The notes under the pieces were generated by a model. That model was given only the letters and a program-made list of their open reading frames with translations, did not search any database and was not told the DNA's origin. 64,000 bases of DNA from Bacteroidota bacterium (lineage in GTDB: Bacteria > Bacteroidota > Bacteroidia > Chitinophagales > Chitinophagaceae): NCBI GenBank assembly GCA_018266575.1, contig JAFEAE010000007.1:49449-113448 (forward strand), in the 5' to 3' direction. The translations under genes were made by a program, and so were the position numbers. The stretch's first letter is position 1. Each line of letters opens with the position of its first letter. Shown here one piece after another: positions 49,945 to 58,743 of this stretch.

Positions 49945-50973
49945 ATGAATACATTTCTACTGATATATGGATTTCAACTTCTTGTTGGGTTACCGGAAAT
50001 TATCATTTCTTTACTGGTAGCGCTCATTCTTGGTTTCAGCATTCATTTCTTCTGGACTTCGAAAAAAAATATACGCGTAGATGAATCTGGCGGTGCTGAT
50101 GCTATTAATGAAAATGACAACTGGAAGCTGAAATATTACAATGATATGGACATGCAGGAAAGGGCGCAGCAACAATTGCGTGAAAAACTTGCAGAAGCAC
50201 GGGAAAACGAACAGATACTTTCCATAGAAGTAGAAGAGCTGAGAAAGGAATTAGATGAGCTCGAACAAAACAAAGAAGAGGTTGCAGAAATACAAAAGCA
50301 AACATATTCCCCCGAAACAAATTATTTATCGCAATTAAAATCGGCACAAGAAAATTTATCGGAGCAGAGCCAAAGCATTACACGCCTGCTTGAGCAAATA
50401 GAAATGCTGAAGGAATCTGAAAACAAATATGAAGATCTTTTAAAAGTAAACGATCAACTTACAACACAGGTGGCCGACTTAAGGAAATCCCTGACGGCAA
50501 AAGAAACTGATCTTGCACATGCCCGCCAGCAGCATCGCTTAACGGCAGAAATTGCGGAACGCCTTGATAAAGCATACACAGAATATAACATACTCCAGGA
50601 GAAATTAGGCAAGCTGGATAACTTCTTAAAACAGCCACATAAGAATGCGGAATATGCAGAAATTCAGGAATCTTATTTCAAACTCACTAAAGACTTTGAT
50701 GAAGTAAAAGCAAAACAAAGCTCGTTGTGGGAAGAAAACCAAAGGTTGAGCAGGATATTGTCTGACACAGAAGATAAATTGCGTGAAGCAAATTTTCAAC
50801 GCCAGCAGTTGCAGAAGAAAGTTTCTTTTATGGAAGAATTGAACAGCGACCTGCAACAGGTTTCTGAGCATAATAAAAAATTAGAAAGCCAGTTGCGCCG
50901 CATCAGTGAGATGGAAGCGCTGCTTGCAAAAGCCATGCAGGAGAAAACAAATTTTCATAACGAGCATGAATAA
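49945..50973 (+). CDS. membrane-anchored coiled-coil protein of unknown function
   Basis: This 342-residue protein has one N-terminal hydrophobic helix (EIIISLLVALILGFSIHFFW), then from about residue 50 to the end a nearly continuous Glu/Gln/Lys/Leu-rich coiled coil (RENEQILSIEVEELRKELDE; AEIAERLDKAYTEYNILQEK). No catalytic domain is seen. The topology suggests an inner-membrane tether with a long cytoplasmic rod. It lies between two terminators, so it is expressed alone. I do not recognise a named family; a structural or division role would be a guess. Confidence 0.75.
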   Translation: MNTFLLIYGFQLLVGLPEIIISLLVALILGFSIHFFWTSKKNIRVDESGGADAINENDNWKLKYYNDMDMQERAQQQLREKLAEARENEQILSIEVEELRKELDELEQNKEEVAEIQKQTYSPETNYLSQLKSAQENLSEQSQSITRLLEQIEMLKESENKYEDLLKVNDQLTTQVADLRKSLTAKETDLAHARQQHRLTAEIAERLDKAYTEYNILQEKLGKLDNFLKQPHKNAEYAEIQESYFKLTKDFDEVKAKQSSLWEENQRLSRILSDTEDKLREANFQRQQLQKKVSFMEELNSDLQQVSEHNKKLESQLRRISEMEALLAKAMQEKTNFHNEHE

Positions 50974-51007
50974 CAAAAAATAATTTCGTTCACAGTTTTC
51001 AATAATC

Positions 51008-51044
51008 AACGGTCATGTCACTTCTGCATGACCGTTTCTTTTTT
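51008..51044 (+). terminator. terminator after the coiled-coil gene
   Basis: AACGGTCATG and CATGACCGTT form a perfect 10-base stem around TCACTTCTG, followed by TCTTTTTT. It ends 25 bases before the pdxH ATG. Confidence 0.85.
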
Positions 51045-51069
51045 CAGTAATTTTGAGAAAGATTTTTCC

Positions 51070-51711
51070 ATGAACTCAATTGCATCGATACGAAAAGATT
51101 ACCGGTTACGATCTCTCTCAGAAAAAGATATAGCAAGCGACCCTTTTGTGCAATTTACCAAATGGTGGAACGAAGCGCAGCAAGCACAAATAGAAGAATT
51201 GAATGCAATGACATTAGCAACAGCGTCTGCAGATGGAATCCCTTCTGCACGTATTGTATTGTTAAAAGGGTTTGATAAAAACGGGTTTGTTTTTTTTACG
51301 AATTATAACAGCTTTAAAGGGCAACAGTTGTTTGAAAATCCAAGAGCGTGTTTGGTGTTTTTTTGGAAAGAAGTGGAACGGCAAATACGCATCACAGGAA
51401 TTGCTGAAAGAACAAGTGAAAAAGAAAGCGACGAATATTTTAACAGCCGCCCGGCAGGAAGCCGTATTGGTGCTATTGCTTCGCCACAAAGTGAAATTAT
51501 TAAAGACAGGAACTGGTTGGAAGAAAAAGAAAAGAAATTAGCGGCCGAATTGAATGAAAAAGAAATCAAACGCCCTGTTCATTGGGGTGGTTATCGCGTA
51601 AAACCTGTGACTATAGAATTCTGGCAGGGAAGATCAAATCGTTTGCATGACCGTATTCAATATACATTGCAGGAAGATGCAAAGTGGAATATTGACAGGC
51701 TTGCACCTTAA
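51070..51711 (+). CDS. pdxH: pyridoxamine 5'-phosphate oxidase
   Basis: This 213-residue FMN enzyme makes pyridoxal 5'-phosphate. The ATG at 51070 gives the family length and opening (IRKDYRLRSLSEKDIASDPF); an upstream frame extension runs through the terminator and is rejected. Conserved parts are SARIVLLKGFDKNGFVFFTN, SRPAGSRIGAIASPQSE, the VHWGGYRVKPVTIEFWQGR block and the last LHDRIQYTL. It converges on thx. Confidence 0.96.
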   Translation: MNSIASIRKDYRLRSLSEKDIASDPFVQFTKWWNEAQQAQIEELNAMTLATASADGIPSARIVLLKGFDKNGFVFFTNYNSFKGQQLFENPRACLVFFWKEVERQIRITGIAERTSEKESDEYFNSRPAGSRIGAIASPQSEIIKDRNWLEEKEKKLAAELNEKEIKRPVHWGGYRVKPVTIEFWQGRSNRLHDRIQYTLQEDAKWNIDRLAP

Positions 51712-51714
51712 ATG

Positions 51715-51765
51715 GTTGATTGAGTTGAATAGTTGAAATATAAATAACTATTCAACCCAATCAAC
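51715..51765. repeat. long inverted repeat between pdxH and thx
   Basis: Arms of 20 bases, GTTGATTGAGTTGAATAGTT and AACTATTCAACCCAATCAAC, match at 19 positions around an 11-base loop. It lies between convergent genes and may stop both transcripts or protect their ends. It shares words with the hairpins at 7761 and 46653. Confidence 0.65.
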
Positions 51766-51773
51766 ATATCAAC

Positions 51774-51887
51774 TTACTTGCTTTCTTTTTTTGGTGCGGC
51801 TTTCTTCTTCACCTTGGCAGGCCGTGTTTTGCCAAACGAGCCTTTGAATATTTTTCCTTTTTTAGTTTTTTTATCACCTCTTCCCAT
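51774..51887 (-). CDS. 30S ribosomal protein THX
   Basis: This 37-residue basic protein begins MGRGDKKTKKGKIFKGSFGK and continues with Lys-, Arg- and Pro-rich residues to a final SK. It matches the THX family of small-subunit proteins, known from Thermus and present in many Bacteroidota, where it stabilises the head of the 30S particle. It is too short for most gene finders. It lies between pdxH and the HU gene's terminator. Confidence 0.85.
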   Translation of the reverse strand: MGRGDKKTKKGKIFKGSFGKTRPAKVKKKAAPKKESK

Positions 51888-51978
51888 AACAAATTTTTTT
51901 ATGATTTTTAATGCTGCAAAAATGCAATAAATAATTTAGAAAATCTCAACTGTTGTTTTGCAGCAATACTATTAAAAT

Positions 51979-52019
51979 AAAAAGCTCCGTTACGGAAAAT
52001 AATTTCATTGTAGCGGAGC
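51979..52019 (-). terminator. terminator of the HU gene
   Basis: GCTCCGTTAC and GTAGCGGAGC pair with one wobble around a 16-base loop. On the minus strand a T tract follows the stem. Confidence 0.78.
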
Positions 52020-52042
52020 CTTCAAATGCGGTGAATGCAGCA

Positions 52043-52312
52043 TTATAATTTTGCAGACAATTCTTTACCTGCTTTGAATTTAGCTACTTTTTTAGCTTTG
52101 ATCTTAATAACTGCACCTGTCTGAGGATTACGACCATTGCGTGCTGCCCTTTTAGAAACAGAGAATGTACCAAAACCTACCAATGTAACTTTACCGCCAC
52201 CTTTTAAAGTTTTAGTAACTGCTTCGATAAAAGAATCCAAAGCAGCATTTCCCTGAGTTTTTGTAATGCCTGCATCATCAGCAATTTTCGCGATTAATTC
52301 AGCTTTGTTCAT
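52043..52312 (-). CDS. HU-family DNA-binding protein
   Basis: This 89-residue nucleoid protein matches [42 protein letters not shown] (the DNA-binding arm) and the C-terminal [20 protein letters not shown]. It binds and bends DNA with little sequence preference. It has its own promoter with near-perfect boxes and its own terminator, so it should be highly expressed as a single gene. Confidence 0.97.
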   Translation of the reverse strand: MNKAELIAKIADDAGITKTQGNAALDSFIEAVTKTLKGGGKVTLVGFGTFSVSKRAARNGRNPQTGAVIKIKAKKVAKFKAGKELSAKL

Positions 52313-52341
52313 AGTGTGATTTTTAATTTTTTAAGCGGTAA

Positions 52342-52371
52342 CAAATATAGCCGCTTTTTACTTGCAACAAA
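52342..52371 (-). promoter_or_regulatory. promoter of the HU gene
   Basis: On the minus strand TTTG (52368-52371) and TATATTTG (52342-52349) are exact Bacteroidota boxes 18 bases apart. AAGCGG/CCGCTT arms (52333-52356) bracket the -7 box, which may also be regulatory. Nothing else is seen in the 52372-52601 gap. Confidence 0.68.
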
Positions 52372-52601
52372 ATTTTTTTGATTTTTTTAAGGTTTTTATA
52401 ATCTGCGCCAAACCGCACCGGATAAGGATTCTGTGAATTTTATGATATAGCTGTTCAAAGCAAAAAAAAATTTCATCCTCGGAAACCCTTTGCCGGCCTG
52501 TGTTTCACACTAAGATACCTGAAACCCTTGCCAGCTTTGCGTTTCAGGGAATGTACAATATGAAAATGTAACACACAATTCTTTTTATTTATTTTCCACA
52601 A

Positions 52602-52907
52602 TTACTGCACAAGCTCCATTACGCTTCTGAAACCTGCAAACTGGTTTCCCCATTTTGCAAATGCTTTATCCCGCAATTGTGTTGCAAAATTTTTGATGTA
52701 CTGATTATATCTTTCAATAGAAGAGGTGAAATATTGAATGGTATATGTTACGCTTTCATGGTCATCATGTTCCAGCAAATGATACATTTTATAATCATCA
52801 AATAATTTCGTTGCCATAATCTCGGGAATATGTTCCTGCATTTGCCACGCAATCCATTCATTAATGATTGCATGATTTACTTTCATCGTGATATTATAAA
52901 CTATCAT
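52602..52907 (-). CDS. DUF4286 family protein
   Basis: This 101-residue protein matches DUF4286, a short family found almost only in Bacteroidota: MIVYNITMKVNHAIINEWIA, then VTYTIQYFTSSIERYNQYIK and a helical end. It is probably cytoplasmic and adopts a ferredoxin-like (dimeric alpha-beta barrel) fold. No biochemical role is established. It follows the exonuclease III gene on the same strand, 81 bases away. Confidence 0.85.
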   Translation of the reverse strand: MIVYNITMKVNHAIINEWIAWQMQEHIPEIMATKLFDDYKMYHLLEHDDHESVTYTIQYFTSSIERYNQYIKNFATQLRDKAFAKWGNQFAGFRSVMELVQ

Positions 52908-52988
52908 GTGCGAAAATTAGAAATAATAAATAAGGAATAAGAAACACAAAAGAGTTCAACTACTTTCTCATTTTATATTTCTTATTAT

Positions 52989-53768
52989 TCATTTCATATT
53001 TATTTTGAGATACACCGGGCAATGGTCGCTATGTTTTACATCAGGGAAAATTTCAGCATCTTCAATATCCCTTTTCAATGTATCTGTCACATCTATATAA
53101 TCAATACGCCAGCCTTTATTCTGCAGGCGTACTGTTGGAAAACGCTGGCTCCACCAACTGTAGCGATGCGGCTCTTTATGTATTTCACGAAAACTATCCG
53201 TCCATCCGCTTGCTAAAAATTTATCCATCCATGCACGTTCATCAGGCAAAAACCCTGACGAATTTTTATTTCCTTTCGGATCGTGAATATCTATTTCCTT
53301 ATGTGCAATGTTATAATCACCGCATAAAATTAATTTCGGGTGTTTCTTTTTTAAACTCAGAATGTAATTGTAAAATTCATCGAGCCAGATGTATTTGAAA
53401 GTTTGCCTCTCTTCACCCGAAGTACCTGAAGGAAAATATGCATTGATCAAACGCACATCACCAAAATTCAATTGCAGCACCCGCCCTTCATCATCACTCA
53501 CTTTATGCCCGGTGCCATATTCAATATGATCTGGTTTTATTTTTGTAAAAACAGCAACACCGCTATATCCTTTTTTCTGTGCACTGAACCAATAATCATG
53601 AAAACCAAGATCAGTAAATTGTTTATGGTCCACATTATCTTTATGTGCCTTTGTTTCCTGTATGCATATTATATCTGCAGGGTCTGTTTTCAGCCAGTCG
53701 ATAAACCCTTTTTTCATAGCAGCCCGAATGCCATTAACATTATAACTTATGATGCGTGTGGTGGACAT
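52989..53768 (-). CDS. exodeoxyribonuclease III (AP endonuclease)
   Basis: This 259-residue enzyme cleaves at abasic sites and trims 3' ends in base-excision repair. It has the motifs of the exonuclease-phosphatase fold: ISYNVNGIRAAMKKGFIDWL, DIICIQETKAH (metal-binding Glu), NAYFPSG, LCGDYNIAHKEID, FREIHKEPHRYSWWSQ and the catalytic SDHCPV end. The length is normal for XthA/ExoA. It is divergent from the LOG gene. Confidence 0.95.
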   Translation of the reverse strand: MSTTRIISYNVNGIRAAMKKGFIDWLKTDPADIICIQETKAHKDNVDHKQFTDLGFHDYWFSAQKKGYSGVAVFTKIKPDHIEYGTGHKVSDDEGRVLQLNFGDVRLINAYFPSGTSGEERQTFKYIWLDEFYNYILSLKKKHPKLILCGDYNIAHKEIDIHDPKGNKNSSGFLPDERAWMDKFLASGWTDSFREIHKEPHRYSWWSQRFPTVRLQNKGWRIDYIDVTDTLKRDIEDAEIFPDVKHSDHCPVYLKINMK

Positions 53769-53829
53769 ATAAATGTTTGAATTAAATTAGCAATGCAATT
53801 TACTATTTGTCATTATATGGTTTTGTATT

Positions 53830-54561
53830 ATGAGTGAATCAAAAATGATTGTTCCTGCCAAACAGCCCATTTACCTTGAAGGGCCGAAAAGCCGCACGTA
53901 TGAATTTGGTTTTAGCTGGCGGGTATTTTCACAATTTATCCGCGGTTTTCGGACATTGCATTTCGTTGGCCCATGCATCACTGTATTCGGCTCAGCACGA
54001 TTTAACGAAGACAACGAATATTATAAGATAGCACGTGAATTTGGAAAACAGATAGCAGCAATGGGTTTTACTACAATGACGGGCGGAGGCCCGGGTATCA
54101 TGGAAGCCGCTAACCGCGGGGCTTTTGAGAATAATGGCAGATCTGTTGGTTGCAATATTCAATTGCCATTTGAACAAAAGCCCAACCCATACATACAAAC
54201 CGGAATTACTTTCGAATATTTTTTTGTACGCAAAACGTTGATGATAAAATATTCGTACGCGTTCATCATTATGCCCGGAGGTTTCGGTACGATGGATGAA
54301 TTTTATGAAACACTTACATTAGTACAAACAAAAATGCTGGCGCAATTTCCTATCGTTCTTTTTGGAAAAGAATTTTATAAAGAATTATGGGAATATATGG
54401 AATACCTTGCAGAACAAGGAACAGTTTCTAAAGAAGATTTATCGCTTGTGTTATTAACGGATAGTATTGAAGATGCAATGAACCATATCAAAACATATAT
54501 TGCTACCAATTACGATGTGAAGCGCAGAAAACCATTGTGGTGGTTGTTTGAAAGAAATTAA
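53830..54561 (+). CDS. LOG-family (TIGR00730) Rossmann-fold protein
   Basis: This 243-residue protein carries the LOG signature GGGPGIMEAANRGAF and PGGFGTMDEFYETLTL, which bind nucleoside monophosphate; related enzymes release the base from AMP or cytokinin nucleotides. The N-terminal 50 residues are outside the core. Its stop codon overlaps the convergent outer-membrane gene by four bases. Actual substrate is not predictable. Confidence 0.9.
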   Translation: MSESKMIVPAKQPIYLEGPKSRTYEFGFSWRVFSQFIRGFRTLHFVGPCITVFGSARFNEDNEYYKIAREFGKQIAAMGFTTMTGGGPGIMEAANRGAFENNGRSVGCNIQLPFEQKPNPYIQTGITFEYFFVRKTLMIKYSYAFIIMPGGFGTMDEFYETLTLVQTKMLAQFPIVLFGKEFYKELWEYMEYLAEQGTVSKEDLSLVLLTDSIEDAMNHIKTYIATNYDVKRRKPLWWLFERN

Positions 54562-55403
54562 TTTTCATGTTTCCCAACAGGAAAAGTTAATCCCAAATTC
54601 AAAATCATTTCATAAGTTCCGAAAGCCTGTTTTGCTTTTCCTTCATAAATGCGCAGGCCGGAGTAACGTGCATAATCCAGTTTATTTGTGTATTCCAAAT
54701 AAACATATTTGAAGAATGTTGCACGCAAAGCGCCTTCAATTCCGGTGTTCCAACCACCGAGTTGAAAATGCGGATTATTTTCCGGCTGATTAAAAAATTT
54801 ATCCTGCACATGTGGTATTAACGGTCCGATTCCAAACTTTGCCAATCCATCAATCTGTATCGTTTCTTTTCTGTTCGCAAGAAGGTGCCAGCGTTTCACA
54901 ATATTGAACAGCAAAAAATTTGCACCGTTGTTCAGAAAATAATAGGAGCTGCTGTCAGTCGGTCCGGCATTATCATTTTCTTTGAACAATACATTGCCGT
55001 CAAAACTTTTATTATTTACAGTTCCTTTAATGTGCACCATCTGGTTATCCGCAAAAATATATTTCGTGTGATCGAAATTTATTTCAAATGCCAATCCCTT
55101 TTTTTCATTGAACACATAACCCACGCGGTAATTGTATTGGGGAATGGAAAGTGCTTTGGTAAAAAACTGGCCATCCCAACCACGATGGTCATGCGCTTTT
55201 ACATTTTCAAATGTAAAATCATTTCCGAGCGATGGTTGCGAAATATGAATGTTGCTATGTGTATACCATTCGGTATTATATCCCCATGAAGCATACAGCT
55301 CATGTTTTCTCTTTTTAGGTTTTTGCTGTGCATGCACAAATAACGGCGCAAATGCTACACAAGAAACCAATACCAGCGCAATACAGTTATTTATTCTTTT
55401 CAT
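54558..55403 (-). CDS. outer-membrane beta-barrel-like protein of unknown function
   Basis: This 281-residue protein has a signal peptide ending in FVHAQ and alternating aromatic and polar residues that point to a beta barrel (HELYASWGYNTEWYTHSNIH; YVYLEYTNKLDYARYSGLRI; the end YEMILNLGLTFPVG). It is not a TonB receptor and no catalytic motif is seen. It converges on the LOG gene with a 4-base overlap, and a repeat-rich gap lies upstream. Confidence 0.75.
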   Translation of the reverse strand: MKRINNCIALVLVSCVAFAPLFVHAQQKPKKRKHELYASWGYNTEWYTHSNIHISQPSLGNDFTFENVKAHDHRGWDGQFFTKALSIPQYNYRVGYVFNEKKGLAFEINFDHTKYIFADNQMVHIKGTVNNKSFDGNVLFKENDNAGPTDSSSYYFLNNGANFLLFNIVKRWHLLANRKETIQIDGLAKFGIGPLIPHVQDKFFNQPENNPHFQLGGWNTGIEGALRATFFKYVYLEYTNKLDYARYSGLRIYEGKAKQAFGTYEMILNLGLTFPVGKHEN

Positions 55404-55888
55404 GATCTGTCAATTATTCTTAACCATTAATTAATGGCAGCAGCAATGTTGTGTAATTTTTATTTTATGTAACCGGCAGTGTGCTACTATTAAGCATCGT
55501 TGCGTCGCACACTTGTACAATTGAAATACTATTCAACGCATCATAACCGGCAAGTTTCAGCTACCTTGAATAGGCAAGGCGCAAATTTACATCACAAAAT
55601 ATTAATGAGTTGTTATTGGAGAATTTGATAATGAAAGAATGTATAGGTATGCCATGCCTGGTTCATCGTGATAAAGTTTATCTGCATATCAAGGCATGGC
55701 ATATCTCTGTAACATTTTTATAGACAAAATCTTTGCGCCACTGCGTCTTTGCGAGAAACTTATCTCTCCGCCTACTCTGGGCCTCTGCGTGAAATATTTT
55801 TGCTATTAAGGCACTGAAAATATCCTCTGGTTTCAGAGTTTCTATGGCGATTTTCTTTGTGTCGTAGCGTCTTTGCGAGAAACACACA
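55404..55888. repeat. repeat-rich gap upstream of the split metH
   Basis: No gene is visible. It holds the dispersed repeat (55484-55520), a 12-base inverted repeat TATGCCATGCCT/AGGCATGGCATA (55648-55659 and 55692-55703), and two copies of CGTCTTTGCGAGAAAC (55746-55761, 55867-55882), a word known from intergenic repeats of this phylum. A frame of 73 codons across it reads like translated repeat and is not a gene. Confidence 0.65.
55484..55520 (+). repeat. dispersed GTTGCGTCGCAC-type repeat, copy 4
   Basis: It reads CTACTATTAAGCATCG then TTGCGTCGCACACTTGTACA. It is the clearest full copy of the family. Confidence 0.78.
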
Positions 55889-58588
55889 TCACGCATCATA
55901 TTCCAATATCGGCCTTAGCCATCGTTCAATTTCTTCAACCGGCATATTTTTTCTTTTCGCATAATCTTCTACCTGGTCTTTTTCAATTTTACCAACGCCA
56001 AAATATTTGCTTTCCGGATTTGCAAAATACCAACCCGATACAGATGATGCGGGATACATCGCCAATGATTCTGTTAGCGTAATTCCGGTAGCTTCTTTGC
56101 CTCCTAATAATTCAAACAATTTATATTTCTCTGTATGGTCCGGACATGCAGGATAACCCGGCGCCGGGCGAATACCCAAATATTCTTCTTTAATTAATTC
56201 ATCATTGGTGAAATGTTCTTCTTTCGCATACCCCCAGAATTCTTTTCTCACTCGTTCGTGTAATAATTCAGCAAACGCTTCTGCTAAACGGTCTGCAAGC
56301 GCCTGCAAAATTATTTTGTTATAATCGTCATGGTTTTTTTGAAAATGTTCGATGTGCTTTTCGATGCCTTGCATCGTAACGGCAAAACCACCGATAAAAT
56401 CCGATGACTGATGACCGATGACCGCCGACGGCTTTATAAAATCTGCTAAAGAGATATTCGCCTGGTTAGCTGCTTTTTTTATTTGCTGGCGAAGGAATTC
56501 CAATTTCACATCTCCCGTTTCCCGTTTCACGTGCACTGTATCTTTTCCATCAGAAGCCGCTTCCCAAAAACCGATCACACCTCTTGCGGTCAGCCACTTT
56601 TCAGCAATGAGTTGTTTTAATAACACATTTGCATCATCAAATAATTTCTTAGCCTCTTTTCCAATCTTTTCATCACTTAATATCTGTGGAAATTTCCCAT
56701 GCATTTCCCAGGCAATAAAAAAGGGCTGCCAGTCGATGTATTTGGAAATTTCTTCAAGGCTGTAATCATCAAAAATTTTTGTGCCGGTAAATGTTGGTTT
56801 TACAGGAGCAAAATTTTCCCAGTCAATTTTTGTCTTGTTGTTTTGCGCATCTGCAAACGTTAAATATTGCTTTGCGGTTTTTTTGTTGCCAAAATCTTCT
56901 TTCAATTTCGCATATTCATTACCGATAGATTTTAAGAATGCTGATTTTTGTTCTTTGCTTAATAAAGCACCGGTTACTGTAACACTTCTTGAAGCATCAA
57001 GTACATGAACTACGCCTTCGTCATATTGTGGAGCAATTTTAACTGCAGTATGCATGCGTGATGTTGTTGCACCGCCTATTAATAATGGCAATTTCATGCC
57101 ACGGCGTTTCATTTCATGGGCAACATGCACCATCTCATCTAAGGAAGGAGTTATCAATCCGCTTAACCCGATAATATCCACTTTTTCTTTTTCTGCGGTT
57201 TCCAGAATTTTATCTGCAGGAACCATCACGCCTAAATCAATAATATCATAACCATTGCATCCAAGCACAACGCCAACAATATTTTTCCCGATGTCATGAA
57301 CATCTCCTTTTACGGTGGCTAATAAAATTTTTGCCGCACCACCTTGTTGCGCTTTTGGATTATTCTTTTTTTCTTCTTCGATGTATGGAGTAAGGACTGC
57401 AACGGATTTTTTCATCACACGTGCGCTCTTTACTACCTGGGGCAAAAACATTTTCCCGCTTCCGAAAAGATCACCGACAACATTCATTCCGTCCATTAAC
57501 GGGCCTTCTATTACATCCAATGGTTTCGGATATTTCTGTCTTGCCTCTTCTGTATCTGCATCAATAAAATCAGTTATGCCATTTACTAATGAATGTTTCA
57601 ATCTTTCTTCAACACTTGTGTTTCTCCATGAGTCATCTTTTATGGTTTCCTTTCCTTTTGATTTTACCGTTTCTGCAAAAGCAATCAGTTTTTCTGTGGC
57701 TTCGTTATTTTCATTATTGCGGTTCAGGATCACATCTTCACACAAGTCACGAAGTGTTGGTTCTATTTCATCATATACAACCAACTGGCCGGCATTTACA
57801 ATGCCCATATCCATTCCGGCTTTAATGGCATAATAAAGAAACACGGAGTGCATCGCTTCACGCACATGGTCATTTCCACGGAATGAAAATGACATATTAC
57901 TAACACCACCGCTCACTTTTGTAAGTGGCATTAGTTTTTTTATCTCCCTTGTTGCTTCAATAAAATCGACGGCATAATTATTATGTTCTTCAATTCCGGT
58001 GGCAATTGCAAAAATATTCGGGTCGAAAATAATATCCTGCGGATCGTAACCGACTTCTTTTGTTAAGATGTCATATGCTTTTTTACAAATCGAAATACGG
58101 CGCTCTAATGTATCAGCCTGCCCTTTTTCATCGAATGCCATCACCACAACAGCAGCGCCATAACTTTTGCAAATGATCGCCTGATCGATGAACTTTTCTA
58201 TTCCTTCTTTCATGGAAATGGAATTTACAATGCATTTGCCCTGCACACATTTTAAACCCGCTTCGATGATCGAAAATTTAGACGAGTCGATCATGATCGG
58301 GATCTTTGCTATGTCCGGCTCCGCCTGCAATAAATTCAAGAATGTTTGCATTGCTTTTTCTCCGTCAAGCAATGCATCATCCATGTTTACATCAAGCACC
58401 TGTGCGCCGTTTTCTACTTGCTGCCTTGCAACACTTAATGCTTCTTCATATTTATTCTCCCGAATAAGGCGTGCAAATTTTTTGGAACCGGTAACGTTTG
58501 TGCGCTCGCCTACGTTTACAAAATTTGTTTCCGGGCGAATGGTTAACGGTTCAAGTCCTGATAGCCGCAAGAAAGGTTTTATACTCAT
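55889..58588 (-). CDS. metH: cobalamin-dependent methionine synthase, folate-, B12- and activation-domain part
   Basis: This 899-residue protein covers the C-terminal two-thirds of MetH. It has the pterin-binding domain ([35 protein letters not shown]), a cap domain, the B12-binding domain with [20 protein letters not shown] (the DxHxxG His ligand) and the AdoMet activation domain ([15 protein letters not shown]). The homocysteine domain is a separate gene just upstream. Two stretches in the activation domain, near HQSSDF and [10 protein letters not shown], are encoded by repetitive DNA (56401-56424 and 56511-56530) like intergenic repeats. Both genes are complete, so this is a split enzyme, not a frameshift. 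Confidence 0.95.
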   Translation of the reverse strand: MSIKPFLRLSGLEPLTIRPETNFVNVGERTNVTGSKKFARLIRENKYEEALSVARQQVENGAQVLDVNMDDALLDGEKAMQTFLNLLQAEPDIAKIPIMIDSSKFSIIEAGLKCVQGKCIVNSISMKEGIEKFIDQAIICKSYGAAVVVMAFDEKGQADTLERRISICKKAYDILTKEVGYDPQDIIFDPNIFAIATGIEEHNNYAVDFIEATREIKKLMPLTKVSGGVSNMSFSFRGNDHVREAMHSVFLYYAIKAGMDMGIVNAGQLVVYDEIEPTLRDLCEDVILNRNNENNEATEKLIAFAETVKSKGKETIKDDSWRNTSVEERLKHSLVNGITDFIDADTEEARQKYPKPLDVIEGPLMDGMNVVGDLFGSGKMFLPQVVKSARVMKKSVAVLTPYIEEEKKNNPKAQQGGAAKILLATVKGDVHDIGKNIVGVVLGCNGYDIIDLGVMVPADKILETAEKEKVDIIGLSGLITPSLDEMVHVAHEMKRRGMKLPLLIGGATTSRMHTAVKIAPQYDEGVVHVLDASRSVTVTGALLSKEQKSAFLKSIGNEYAKLKEDFGNKKTAKQYLTFADAQNNKTKIDWENFAPVKPTFTGTKIFDDYSLEEISKYIDWQPFFIAWEMHGKFPQILSDEKIGKEAKKLFDDANVLLKQLIAEKWLTARGVIGFWEAASDGKDTVHVKRETGDVKLEFLRQQIKKAANQANISLADFIKPSAVIGHQSSDFIGGFAVTMQGIEKHIEHFQKNHDDYNKIILQALADRLAEAFAELLHERVRKEFWGYAKEEHFTNDELIKEEYLGIRPAPGYPACPDHTEKYKLFELLGGKEATGITLTESLAMYPASSVSGWYFANPESKYFGVGKIEKDQVEDYAKRKNMPVEEIERWLRPILEYDA
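56401..56530. repeat. two repeat-like tracts inside metH
   Basis: CCGATGACTGATGACCGATG (56401-56420) and TCTCCCGTTTCCCGTTTCAC (56511-56530) are short-period repeats typical of gaps in this phylum. Here they are in frame within the activation domain. Confidence 0.5.
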
Positions 58589-58620
58589 AATTGTTGCTGA
58601 AGCAATTTTTTATTTTTTTA

Positions 58621-58731
58621 AAACACTCAACATTCAATGTTCAACACTCAATTTTCAAGTGAAGAAACTTATACAATAGTAAGGTGTATTTAACTTGAAA
58701 ATTGAATATTGATTGTTGGGTGTTGAATATT
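58621..58731. repeat. long imperfect inverted repeat between the metH genes
   Basis: A left arm at 58621-58660 (ending TCAATTTTCAAGT) and a right arm at 58693-58731 (beginning ACTTGAAAATTGA) are imperfectly complementary over nearly 40 bases. Both are made of TCAACATTCAAT-like words. It could cut or stabilise the shared message. Confidence 0.6.
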
Positions 58732-58743
58732 TGTATTCTTGTT

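Noticed and set aside
55678..55899. 73-codon minus-strand frame before metH
   Set aside because: It translates the CGTCTTTGCGAGAAAC-type intergenic repeat and is a common false gene in this phylum.
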